A DNA stretch of 64,000 nt, taken from Chionoecetes opilio (taxonomy: Eukaryota; Arthropoda; Malacostraca; Decapoda; Majidae). A program made the translations under genes and the position numbers. Where the stretch lies: the NCBI GenBank assembly GCA_016584305.1, contig JACEEZ010002765.1, positions 624,458 to 688,457 on the forward strand. Reading direction: 5' to 3'. Positions 47,152 through 57,110 of the stretch are shown piece by piece. Position 1 is the first letter of the stretch; every line of letters starts with the position of its first letter. The notes beneath the pieces are model-generated. The model was not told the origin of the DNA and did not search any database. It worked only from the letters and a program-made list of their open reading frames with translations.

Positions 47152-47222
47152 GAACAAAAGAATACAAGAAAATAAGGAAGCTACAAGAGGCCGCGAGACC
47201 TACACGAGCTAGTTCCTGTAAA
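47152..47222 (-). mobile_element. LINE 3' tail (TTCTTATG family)
   Basis: Minus strand: TCTCGCGGCCTCTTGTAGCT then TCCTTATTTTCTTGTATTC. It lies in the 3' flank of Hrs in the gene's sense orientation. Confidence 0.8.
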
Positions 47223-47760
47223 CGTGTATCTGTAAAAAATACTACTAAAGTATGACACCATTAAGAAAAAGATACAACAAAAATAGAAAATTCACTAGTA
47301 CTCCAATTATACTTGTTAATAATATGCAGAAACATAAAAAAAAATAAGGTGTCATGCAAGGCGTCCCTGTGGAGCCATGAGGTGTTCCTCCCCGCGGCAG
47401 CTCTGACTTGAATTGTTGCTACTGGCGCGTCCTGAGATACCTCAAATGTGCTTATATTTCTACACATGCACTGCCATTAAATAAAACTGTCTCTAGTCCT
47501 TCCTCTGTTTAGATATTTCACATCCATGCGTGCACATTATCGTGAGAACAGTCTAAACAAAAATAGGTGTTAGAAATAATATATACATATTACTGCGATA
47601 TATAACCCTCCTTGTATAGTCCATTAAAGATTGCATACTAAAACTAAAACTTCACATACAGGATATCAATAATCATAGCGTACACCCTGCAAGTATAAAA
47701 TTAAGCCGGATCAAATATTACATCTGCTACTTGACTTCAAGGAAATAATCCCCGTCACTT

Positions 47761-47993
47761 TCAATCAAAGGAGATGAGTTCAGCCTGTTGGTCCTGCGGT
47801 GCCAGGGACTTGCCGGGCTGCGGGGGCGGCAGCACCTGGCCGGCACCCCCACTCATGTCCTCCGGCACCCCATGCACGGGGCCGCCACCCATCATGGGGG
47901 GCTGGCCCTGCATCTGTGGGGGGCCGGCGCTGGGGGCAGGCTGGCCAGGGGCAGGGGGATACCCGGGCACACTGGGCAGGGTGTTGGCTAGGC
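47761..47993 (-). CDS. HGS: Hrs exon g (C-terminus, clathrin box)
   Basis: Acceptor GTGCCTCCAG|GCCTAG; ends QAELISFD and TGA. LISFD is the C-terminal clathrin-binding motif of Hrs. Confidence 0.93.
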
Positions 47994-50900
47994 CTGGAGG
48001 CACAAATGCAGACGCACACATCAATGAGACATTACAATGATGTATCATATAATATATTTATACATCTAACAGATCTATACAATGACAGAATCTAACTCTA
48101 TAGTAAAGGGGCATATCAAAAAATTCTCAAGATCAGGATTTTCAAGACACCATAAAATGTTCATAGTTACCTTGCATGTTGTATGGGGCAAACTCTGGTG
48201 GTATGTGGGGTGGCTGGTGGAAGGTTGGCTGGGCCACGGGCGGGGCGGGGCCTGGCGGGCCTGGCATCATGCCTGCAGGGTGGCCCGGGGGCAGGGGCTG
48301 GTACTGGGGCATGCTGGGGGGCGGGCCGGGCTGCTGGAAGGACATGGGAGGAGGGACTACTCCACCCTGGGGCAACCCTACCTGGGGCATGGGTGGCAGG
48401 CCCTGGGAGAACAGAAGAAAAAAGGAGGGGAGAATCATGTAAACACATTCGTTCTTGCAACAAAATAAAATAAAATATCAAACTAGTGCAGGACAAGACA
48501 CCACAACCATCATAAACCATGCAGTATTTACCCCTGAGTAACCCATAGTGATTATCCCCGGAGCCATCAGGGTAAACCACACTGAACCATGGTCACACCA
48601 AGTCCTTGGACAAGATGTACCATTAGTGGCACTAGAATTCTATTGTTCCTATGTGTAATCGAAGTAACAAAATGAATCACACTCCTACAGTACTTCAATG
48701 TGTCCCAATAACTAGGCCTTGTCTGTTCCCTCCTGTGCCTACCTGGGGTGGGGCTCCTTCGGCCTGGGGCGGGTACATGTGGCCAGGCATGGGTCCCGGG
48801 GCGCCAGGGTAGGGAGGGTAGCCCATGGGAGGATAGCCCATGGGTCCTGGAGGTGGCATGCCCGTCGCCTTGCTGAATATCTCGCGCTCACTCTCAGCCA
48901 TGCGATGGAGGGCGAGCTGCCGCTGGTACTCCAGGTATTCCTGCTTCTTCTTCCTCATGATCTCCAGCTTCTGCATCATTTGGATTTGTCTGGAAAAGGG
49001 TATAAAATTATTACAGTGCGTTTGAAAAGAGTATAAAATTTGTACAGTGCGTTTGAAAAGGGTATAAAATTATTACAGTGCGTTTGAAAAGGGTATAAAA
49101 TTTGTTAGTTTGAAAAGGGTATAAAATTTGTTAGTCTGAAAAGGGTATAAAATGTGTACAGTAGTTTGAGGGAGAGTAAAATTTGTACAGTACGTTCGAA
49201 ACACTTTCCTAAGGGATACATACTTGTGTGTACTGATCACCTCATGGGTTAATTCCTACACCTAACAAACGAACCTCAAACAAGATACAACATAATGCAA
49301 GGGCCAATACAATATCAGGGCTATAAAACAATGCTGCCCTGCGCCTCACCTGAATTCCTACACCTAATTAACCTCACAAACAATACACAATAGCCAACAC
49401 AATACCAGGTCTAAAAAACAATGATGAAATGAACCTCACCCGAACTCCTACATCTCAAATAAAATATAACATAATGCTAAGGCCAACACAATATCAGGGC
49501 TATAAAACCATGCTGCCCTGAGCCTCACCTGATACGCTCCTGCTCCTCCCTCTCCCGCCTCACGCGGTCCCGGTGCTCCTCCCTCAGAGCCTCCAGGGCC
49601 GCCCGTGCATCCCGCACCTGGGATATCTTGTCCTGCAGACGCTCAAAGTTCACTGAAACAGCACAGATGCCAATGTGTAGTAAATAAATGTGATAAAGGT
49701 GCTCGTAACGGGGAACTTTATTCCACTGTTACAACAAGACTTCTTTCTAAACTGCTTTCTATACTAACTACTAAACTAACTGCTAAACTAACTGCTAAAC
49801 TAACTGCTAAACTCATTGCTAAACTAAAAGCTGAAACTAAATTCTAGCTGGAGCTCAGGAATAAAAGAATCCTTGTCATCACTACATGGAACTCACGCAC
49901 CTCTCTTATATTTTGTAAAATTCTAGCAGGACCTCAGGAATAAAAGGATCCTTGACATCAATACACACTCAATAAGCATCAATCATCAATAAGCTCACTC
50001 ACCTCGCTTGTCATCCTGTTCGTGGATGTACTTGAGCAGCTGTGTGTGCATGGCTGTGATGTTCATGAAGAGCGTCTGCACAGAGGTGTCGTTAGCGATG
50101 GGACGCCCCCTACACTGGTTGCTCTTCATGCGGTTCACAAATATTTCCAGCTGAGTCCGCAGGGTTGACACAAACTCATCCACTTCTTCAGTTTCCCCAT
50201 TCTGATAATTCTGCAGGTAACATAAGAACATAAGAAAATAAAGAAGCTACAAGAGGCTGTGAGACCTACACTTGGTAGTTCCTGTAAATGAATGGTGAAT
50301 ATTGTCAAGATTATTACATATAGAGTTAAAAACAGCATAATTTATACAAAAACACCTTACTGTAGTTTTATATACTACTGATTTATCATACTGCTCTAGA
50401 AGTATAATAAAGTTTGATCTATATATCCTGACAACCAGGAATCAGCTTAATATGATACTTCAGATACACTGTGACAGCAATTTCTAAACACCTTCATTAC
50501 CCCTCACATGAACTCTAATCTACTACTGCTTTGCTGCTATTGCTACTGCTTTGCTGCTATTGCTACTGCTTTGCTGCTATTGCTACTGCTTTGCTGCTAT
50601 TGCTACTGCTTTGCTGCTATTGCTACTGCTTTGCTGCTATTGCTACTGCTTTGCTGCTATTGCTACTGCTTTGCTGCTATTGCTACTGCTTTGCTGCTAT
50701 TGCTACTGCTTTGCTGCTATTGCTACTGCTTTGCTGCTATTGCTACTGCTTAGCTGCTATTGCTACTGCTTTGCTGCTATTGCTACTGCTTTGCTGCTAT
50801 TGCTACTGCTTTGCCTGCTACTACTGCTTACTACTGCAACTGCTTGGTGTGTGTTTGTGTGTGTCTTGGTATTCTAGATTAACTGTGTGGAAGGAAGGGA

Positions 50901-52396
50901 AGGGCTAATTTCACTGCAACACATAATCAAGCACAAAACCTTCATATACATTACAAGATCATTCTTTCATCTATATATCAACCACTCAATTACTATTCTT
51001 TACCATGGAAATTAAGGCAAAACCGAGTCACTGTGTTTACAGATTATTGGAGGTGACATGAGACTTAACTACCGCACGTAACACACCTCAGTCACCTTTA
51101 CTGGTTCTATAGTCTATTTATTTTAACAAGGTGAAAAATCCTGACCTTGCTACTTACTGACTGATATTTGATGGCAGGAGAAGTGAATACTACGCTTCTT
51201 TTAAATTTCAGTTGTATTTTTATCATAGTTAACCATATTATCAGGTAAACATAGGCATAATTTTAAGCATGAGACCTTAACCCCTTGAGACCCAGAACGT
51301 CATTTCCATTGTAATCTGGGTACCATTAGACAATTTTTAGTGAATACAAGCAATATTTTATAGATATGACCTGTTTAGCATCCTTGTCCAGTGGCTAATT
51401 TGGTATATTCAGTTACTTTTTGTAATTTTATGGCTCCACAACAGACATTCTATATAGCAAAGGAAAAATCTGGGCGTGAAGGGGTTAAGATAGAATGGAA
51501 TTTTGCCTCGTTTAAAAAATAGACTATAGTTTCGAGGGTGACATCAGGCTTAACTAGTGCACGTAACACACCTCCATCACTTTTACTGGTTCCAACTTGG
51601 AGGGCGACATCAGCGTCCTGGCGCCGGATGTCGGGGCCGAGGGGTGTGTGGGGGACAGGATGTGTGCTGCGTCGCCGGAGGGTTTCTGCTGCGGTGGCTG
51701 CTGGTGTTGCTGCTGTTCCCAGTAGGAGCGATTCAAGTACCTGTAGGGGTGCCATGTACAGCTGTGTTACTTATCTGTCTTACTGCACTAATACACTCGA
51801 CCCTCTTCCGGACTATTAGGGGGTTAGCCCAGTCCGGGAACCCCAAAAGTCCGGAAACCGCGGAAGTCCGGGAGGTGTAGCCATTCACAGACTTTATCGG
51901 ATAAGCAGTGAGGTGTACTGCTTTTTTGGGTAATTGGGCAGCACTAGGGGAGGCATTGTGGCAATAATACTCACCTCAAGTGGCTGTGTCCGCCCGCCCT
52001 GACCCCTAGTGGCAACATCCCCGAACTAATGGCCGGGAACCTCGCCGCGCTTGAAATTTGAATGCCGTACTTTCCTTAATGTCCCGGACTATTCCGGACA
52101 TATGTCCGGCCATGCCAAATATGTCCGGGACGGACAATGACCAGGAAATCCGAAATCCGGCAATAGGAGGTCCGGAAAATCAAGGTTCGAGTGTACATAC
52201 AGGCAAGACAACAATTAAATACATGAAGTGAACACAAACAGAATGATTATATACGGCAGACTAACCTTGCCAGTTCAGGATCCATGTCCTCCTTGTCCTG
52301 TGGTAATGCTGGTGCTGGCTGGGGGGCCGGAGAGGCGGGGGTGGGTGATGTTTGTCGCCAGTTACGACCCAAGATACTTGAGGTGGCACGGAGTTT
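47761..52396 (-). CDS. HGS: Hrs/HGS (ESCRT-0 subunit), last seven exons, 5'-incomplete
   Basis: Hrs recruits ubiquitinated cargo, ESCRT-I and clathrin on endosomes. Minus-strand exons: 52396-52266, 51740-51581, 50210-50003, 49652-49529, 48989-48743, 48402-48171 and 47993-47761. All phases match and give about 444 residues. Seen in order: MDPELARYLNRSYWEQQ, a PSAP motif (THPSAPTSG) of the type that binds TSG101, the helical core EIFVNRMKSN...LLKYIHEQDDKR, the coiled coil RLQDKISQVRDARAALEALREEHR and MMQKLEIMRKKKQEYLEYQRQL, a Pro/Gly/Met-rich region, and the C-terminal clathrin box LISFD. The N-terminal VHS, FYVE and UIM were not found to the right of 52396, so that part lies beyond 64000 or in exons I missed. 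The donor of exon b is ambiguous (51581 or 51587). Introns carry MITEs, a LINE tail and several tandem repeats. Confidence 0.92.
48171..48402 (-). CDS. HGS: Hrs exon f (Pro-rich)
   Basis: Acceptor TTCTCCCAG|GGCCTG, donor GCAAG|GTAACT. Pro/Gly/Met-rich, ending FAPYNMQ. Confidence 0.9.
48743..48989 (-). CDS. HGS: Hrs exon e (coiled coil and Pro/Gly-rich)
   Basis: Acceptor CCCTTTTCCAG|ACAAAT, donor CCCCAG|GTAGGC. Its acceptor tract abuts a roughly 32-bp tandem repeat array (48990-49205). Confidence 0.92.
48990..49205. repeat. ~32-bp tandem repeat at the Hrs exon e acceptor
   Basis: GGGTATAAAATTATTACAGTGCG + TTTGAAAAG-type units, six or seven copies, some shortened. Read on the minus strand each unit gives a TTTTATACCCTTTTC pyrimidine stretch like the real acceptor. 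Confidence 0.88.
49268..49535. repeat. ~90-bp tandem repeat containing the Hrs exon d donor
   Basis: Three units share GCCAACACAATATCAGGGC, CTATAAAACAATGCTGCCC and CCTCACCTGA. The last includes the real donor at 49528/49529; the others carry donor-like CAG|GTGAGG (49349) and CGG|GTGAGG (49439). Confidence 0.87.
49529..49652 (-). CDS. HGS: Hrs exon d (coiled coil)
   Basis: Acceptor GCTGTTTCAG|TGAACT, donor ATCAG|GTGAGG. The donor and ~90 nt of intron are tandemly repeated downstream. Confidence 0.92.
50003..50210 (-). CDS. HGS: Hrs exon c (helical core)
   Basis: Acceptor TTACCTGCAG|AATTATC, donor GCGAG|GTGAGT. Encodes NYQNGETEEVDEF through EQDDKR, the most conserved block of the Hrs helical domain. 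A LINE tail ends 10 nt before the acceptor AG. Confidence 0.93.
50219..50287 (-). mobile_element. LINE 3' tail ending at the Hrs exon c acceptor
   Basis: Minus strand: CTCTTGTAGCTTCTTTATTT, TCTTATGTTCTTATG, then TTACCTGCAG and the exon. Same orientation as the gene. Confidence 0.92.
50515..50830. repeat. 20-bp minisatellite, ~15 copies, in an Hrs intron
   Basis: The unit TTGCTGCTATTGCTACTGCT is nearly perfect, with one TAG variant near 50751. Three plus frames remain open (Leu/Cys/Ala/Tyr-rich) and are artefacts. Confidence 0.95.
51051..51112 (-). repeat. duplicate of the Hrs exon b donor region
   Basis: Minus strand AACCAGTAAAGGTGACTGAGG and GTGTTACGTGCGGTAG closely match the real exon b edge AACCAGTAAAAGTGATGGAGG and GTGTTACGTGCACTAG about 480 bp away, same orientation. 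Confidence 0.82.
51277..51488 (+). mobile_element. TTAA-target MITE, copy 8
   Basis: Perfect TTAA at both ends; CCCCTTGAGACCCAGAACG to ATCTGGGCGTGAAGGGG. It lies in the Hrs intron between exons b and c, antisense. Confidence 0.93.
51581..51740 (-). CDS. HGS: Hrs exon b (YLNRSYW, PSAP motif)
   Basis: Acceptor CCCTACAG|GTACTTG. Contains YLNRSYWEQQQ and PSAP. The end is either AAA|GTGATG (51581) or CCA|GTAAAA (51587); both keep phase 0. The donor region is duplicated at 51051-51112. Confidence 0.82.
51794..52193. mobile_element. pogo/Tigger-like MITE, 400 bp, TA target
   Basis: Ends CACTCGACCCTCTTCCGGAC and (inverse) CACTCGAACCTTGATTTTCC, flanked by TA on both sides. The interior is rich in AGTCCGGG words. 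No transposase frame. It lies in the Hrs intron between exons a and b. Confidence 0.8.
52266..52396 (-). CDS. HGS: Hrs exon a (first seen)
   Basis: Acceptor TGTACTTCAG|AAACTC, donor GGCAAG|GTTAGT, phase 0 to 2. Encodes a Pro/Ala-rich linker and the start of DPELAR. Confidence 0.85.
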
Positions 52397-53205
52397 CTGA
52401 AGTACAGGGGAACATAAGCAAAATGTTTCAGGCAAAAGTTTATCTTACAAGACCTAATACTTAATATCTCTCTCACTCTCTCTGACATCTGAGGGTTGTG
52501 TGTGAAATACATTTCATCTTGGCAAATAGTTTTGTCTTTCTGTCATGTGACTTCTTAAGCCAATCACGATGATTTTTTTCATATTGACCACAATTTGAAG
52601 CTGGAGAGGCTGGCCGGCAGCCGTTTGAACTCAGTCGCGAGATTGCACGTGAAGGGTGAGGTTATACGGTTCTCGAGTTGATAATAACTTTTTCAGAGGA
52701 AGAACTGACTTTATAATAGTAAAGAAGCCATGATACGCTCCCTTCATAAGCTCTATGTGTGGTTTTAAATCATCCACCAGGAATTTTATGGTTCAAACAA
52801 CTAATTCTGAATAAGGTAAGTGAACCTTTCCACTAAGCTAGGATTTTAGATGTGGAGTTAGGTTTAGGTTAGGTTAGATTTAGTTAGAAATGCATGCCAC
52901 ATCCCCATGATAGCAAGTTAGACGCGAGGTTAGATCTATGTAGTTAGAAAATAGCGTGGGTGGTGGCCAGAGATCACTTTGCTTCATAACATCACTGGGG
53001 CTTTGCTTTCCAAACTAAGGTAGGTATTTACGAGGACTAAAGTATTTCATCTGATAGTTTTTGATGTGCTTTATATTAATCCATTTTCCTAGGAAATCAC
53101 AAATTTTTTAACTGGAGGAGAAGGGACCACAGGAAAAAAGTATCAATTTCCAAGAAAATGAGTTATATTAATTCAAAACACATCAAAATCTATTGGAAAA
53201 GATGA
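52397..53205. other. presumed Hrs intron, no exon recognised
   Basis: AT-rich DNA with TTAGGTTAGG-like words near 52860-52890. No VHS, FYVE or UIM coding signal found. Confidence 0.4.
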
Positions 53206-53209
53206 GTCT

Positions 53210-53278
53210 GTGTTAGTTCCTGTTACTTAACACTACCTACATCCACCTTCCATCCCCATCCATGAAATTGTCTAGCCG
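53210..53278 (-). mobile_element. LINE 3' UTR fragment (TTCTTATG family) without tail
   Basis: AGTTCCTGTTACTTAACACT, ACATCCACCTTCCATCCCC and CCATGAAATTGTCTAGCC match the inverse of the LINE 3' UTR. Confidence 0.75.
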
Positions 53279-53439
53279 GTATTATTCCAGAAAACTCCAT
53301 ACTAACTACGAAGGACACCTATGTGTTATATGAGGTGCCTTCTGCACATACAAGACACTGCTGTATTGCTTTTCTGTCGCAAATCATTAGTTCCTGCGAT
53401 AATTAATTTCTTAATATATTTAACTACGTGCCAGCCGCT

Positions 53440-55075
53440 GGCAGGTAATCAATCAATCATTGGGGGCATACGCCGGGGGGCGCGTCGCCTCGCCCACCCT
53501 ACGACACCACTCCCGGGGGTCACCACGCGCGAGTTCCCATGCAGGCTCCTTTCCCATACCAAGCAGCTCTCGACAAGAAACATCAACTTGCCCCAGCCAC
53601 GAGCCTTGTGGGCGCCCCCTTAGCCTCCTCCACCCCGGATTGTCTCTTACAGATACAAACCGATGGGAAGGATCGGTTTCAGGGTAGCGTGCCACATGCC
53701 CATATAGCCAAAGTTGGCGCTGATGGACTATGCAGGTAATAGGCCTCGATTCAGTCTCACGGTGCAATCGCTGATTTGACACGTAATCATCCCAGCGATA
53801 CCCCATGATTCTGCGAAGACACTTATTACCAAAGGCATTGATTAGTCTCTTCAAGTCACTATTTAGTGTCCATGTCTCACAACCATAGAGTAAGACAGGG
53901 ATCACAAGCGACTTGAAGATCCGGATCTTTGTCCTCCTGCACAGGTACCGACAACGCCAAATACTCCCGCTGAGCGAGTCCATAACACCGTGGGCTATGC
54001 CAATCCACCGTAAGGCTTCTTGACGTTACCCGCCATCATTATGGACTGCGCTACCAAAGGTATGTAAAACTTTCCAAGATCTCAATGTCCTCGCCACACG
54101 CATGAACAGACTGTACTGCTTCATCTAGTAAGTCTCCAAACACCTGGACCTTGGTCTTGAGCCAGGAGACCTCAAGTCCCAAAGGCTTTGCCTCCTCGTG
54201 CAGCGCCTCGAGAGCCATCACCAGGACCTCCAGCGACTCAGCAAAGATTACTGCATCATCGGCAAAAACAAGATCAGTGATCTTGGTGTTGCCGACGGAT
54301 GCTCCACAATCACTTTGATCTACAACGTTGTCCAATACCCAGTCCATACAAGCGTTGAAAAGTGATGGGGCAAGGATGCACCCTTGCCTCACTCCTGTAT
54401 TCACAGGAAAGAAGCTGGATACACCTGCCCCACACTTCACAGCACTCTCAGTCCCAGAATACAGACCAGTTATCAAACCAATAGTCCTTGCAGGAATCCC
54501 TCGGTCGCAGAAGATCCCAGAGTGACTCACGATGCACTGAGTCAAACGCCTTCTTGAGATCAACATAGGCTGCAAGCATCCCCTGTCGAAACTCACGTCG
54601 GCATTCCACCAGGACACGAAGCACTAGGATACGGTCCGTTGTTGACTTACCAGGTGTGAACCCAGACTGCTGAGGTCTCTGATGCTTCACCAGATGACTG
54701 TGAATTCGTGTCAGCAATAGATGGGCAAGCACCTTGCCTGGTACGCTGAGCAGTGAAATACCGCGTAATTGTTGCAGTCCTGACGGTCCCCTTTCCCTTT
54801 CCAGATAGGGACGACCAGCCCCCTTTTCCAGTCAGGAGGAATGGTACCTGATTGCCACACGGCAGTCAGGACAGCATGCAACCCGCGGATCATGGCCTCA
54901 CCCCCAGCTTTGAGGAGCTCCGCACTGATATTACAAATACCAGCTGCCTTTCCACCCTTCAACTTTGCTACAGCCTCTCTGACTTCGTCAAGAGAGGGTG
55001 CGGTTTCGTCAATGGGAGGATCGGCATCCACTGCCTGTAACCCAGTGGTGTGAAGCTGCTCAGTTGGAGGGCAGG
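53440..55075 (-). pseudogene. RTE-like non-LTR retrotransposon, frameshifted
   Basis: Minus-strand pol remnants in order: DEVREAVAKLKGGKAAG (~54990), GFTPGKSTTDRIL and YVDLKKAFDSVHRESLW, then NTGVRQGCILAPSLFNACMDW and the catalytic FADDAVIFAE (~54250), then VLLYGCETWTL and LYGHVARYP near the C-terminus. The frames change at about 54770, 54630 and 54050 with stops between, so the copy is dead. An (ATTG)-type short tail lies at the 3' end (TGATTGATTGATTA, minus). No endonuclease domain is visible upstream. Confidence 0.88.
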
Positions 55076-55329
55076 TAAGGTTAGGTTAAATTTGATTAAT
55101 AACCAGAGGCTACAGTTAAAAATTATAATGAAAATAAACTGGTCTTACGGCGGGGTAGAATAGCACGCGGCGAGGGTCCACAGCGGGTGCAGGTATGTAC
55201 GCCCCGCCCTGCCCCGCCCCGCCACATATGCTATTACAAAATAAATACTAGTGATTTGCGACAGAAACGGTTAGCAGATTACGCATCAAAACTCACCAGA
55301 AAAAAATAGTCTCGTCCACCAAAGTGAGA

Positions 55330-55591
55330 CAGAGGTTTTTCTGGAAATTTACTGTCTAGCCTCCTTTTAAAACCCCCTATTAACTCCGTACTAACTACCT
55401 GTCTACTGAGTCCATTCCAATCATTTACCACCCTATTTGTGAACCAGTTTCTTCCTATTTCTTTTTTAAATCTACGTTTTACCAGTTTGAATCCGTTACT
55501 TCTTGTTCTACCATGATTACTAGCCGTAAAAACCTTTCCTACGTCTCCATTATTGTATCCCGTTAACCACTTTAAAAACTTATGGTAAATT
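55330..55591 (-). mobile_element. LINE pol C-terminal fragment (TTCTTATG family)
   Basis: Minus frame YHKFLKWLTGYNNGDVGKVF, HGRTRSNGFKLVKRRFKKEIG and WFTNRVVNDWNGLSRQVVS. The 5' side is cut by the element starting at 55592; the 3' UTR is absent. Confidence 0.85.
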
Positions 55592-56184
55592 TCTAGTGTT
55601 TGCCCATATTCTCTCCCTTCCCAGACCTGTGGGAATGCGGATTTTTTGGGTGGGGAGCAAATAATACGTCGGAAACATGTAATTATAGAGTTAAATAGGA
55701 GCAAAAATTCCCTAGATCTAGATAAATTTTACCTAACCTCCTAGCGGGGGGGCTCCGCCAAGGCCTCCTAGAACTCGTAAGTGTTCTAGGAGGCCTTGAC
55801 TCCGTCCCCCTTGACCTCCCTGTAATCTAACTTACCCTCCAAGCGATAATCACCCGATAATCTAACCTAACCTTCTAACAGGGGGGCCCCCTCAACCCCC
55901 CGGTAACCTAACAAAATTTTACTTTACCGCTAAGTGGGAGGGTGAGGAGGGGGGAAGACACTTCGGTCATCATTCTGTTTGTGAGGATCGGCAGGTTTAC
56001 ACGTCCCTGGACTTAGAAGAAATCCAATCCATTTTCCCTAGATCTAGGGAAATTTTACAACACCCCTAACTTAAAAACTATGTGGTTGCGATGCATATTT
56101 TGTACCCCAGCCAAATATTCCGCATTCCCCCAAGTCCCCAAGCTTGTTTTGGGGGAGAGGGGGGAGTATGGGCAAACACTAGAA
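55592..56184. mobile_element. element with CTAGTGTTTGCCCATA inverted ends
   Basis: CTAGTGTTTGCCCATATTCTC at left is mirrored at right by AGTATGGGCAAACACTAG. Inner arms GGGAATGCGGATTTTTTGGG and CCAAATATTCCGCATTCCC also pair. The interior has CTAGGAGGCCTTG inversions near 55765-55800 and TCCCTAGATCTAGG. About 590 bp; target duplication not clear. Confidence 0.65.
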
Positions 56185-57090
56185 TAATACCAAACTTATA
56201 TCAGGCAGATAAGGATGCTTAAGAACTAAGAACTGTATTTGTCACAACTACCCAACTACATGACGAGGGTGAGAGTCCTATACAATAATACTGGACAATA
56301 ATCACTTTCTTGTCATGTGTAACAAAAGTAAAAGTAACGTCTTCCAAGGATGAATATTTTGATCTCCTATTTCATGGCCTTCCATCGGTCCACAGCCACG
56401 GAGGCGACACACACAGCCCCCACAGCCCTACTGTTACCTTTAGTCAGCCACGAGGGGGCTTATCACTCCCCACAACACACCAAATATCACACTATTCAAA
56501 GTTTTTATCACTCGAGTCTCCTGTCTTCACTCCACAATGTAAACAAACCCGTCACGTGGACAAGTTTGACGGACGCTTAATTTGGCGCATTGCATAACCT
56601 TAAATCCCACATACACCAAGAATGAGCCTATTTTAGAACTCAGCACATGGAATAAAAAAAACAATAAAAAAATAAACTCCCTCTATGAGAAATAAAATAC
56701 AGCAAAGTTTAAGATGCGAGATCGCGAAAATTAAATCGTAGTAAACTAAGTGTCTTGTGTTCGTCATCTCACTGATAAGATAGAATAAACTTATGAGTTC
56801 CATATGTCACATCAATTTAACTCACAAATTACATTACTGTGATGAAAAAGCGACTATGTAATAGTTATAGAAACAAAAGTAGCCTACTATTCATGTCTTG
56901 TATTAATATTTCACCATCTCTGGTAATCTACGGCCCTTGATAAAAAGTTCAAAGTTGCTCAAACTCGCTCTCAGATCTAAGTACCTATGACAAATGAGTG
57001 CTCTTTACCTCTGTATGTCCATTTCTAACTAATACCTCAAAGCGTTACCCGGCGTAGCTACTTTTACCTTTCACTCCTTCATGTTTCACC
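56185..57090. other. intergenic or intronic, no supported feature
   Basis: Unique AT-rich sequence. Two overlapping plus frames near 56310-56597 have no recognisable motif. Confidence 0.4.
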
Positions 57091-57110
57091 CTACCGTAGA
57101 TAACACTATA

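Noticed and set aside
53453..55053. A functional reverse transcriptase gene
   Set aside because: RT motifs are spread over different frames with intervening stops; a dead RTE-like copy.
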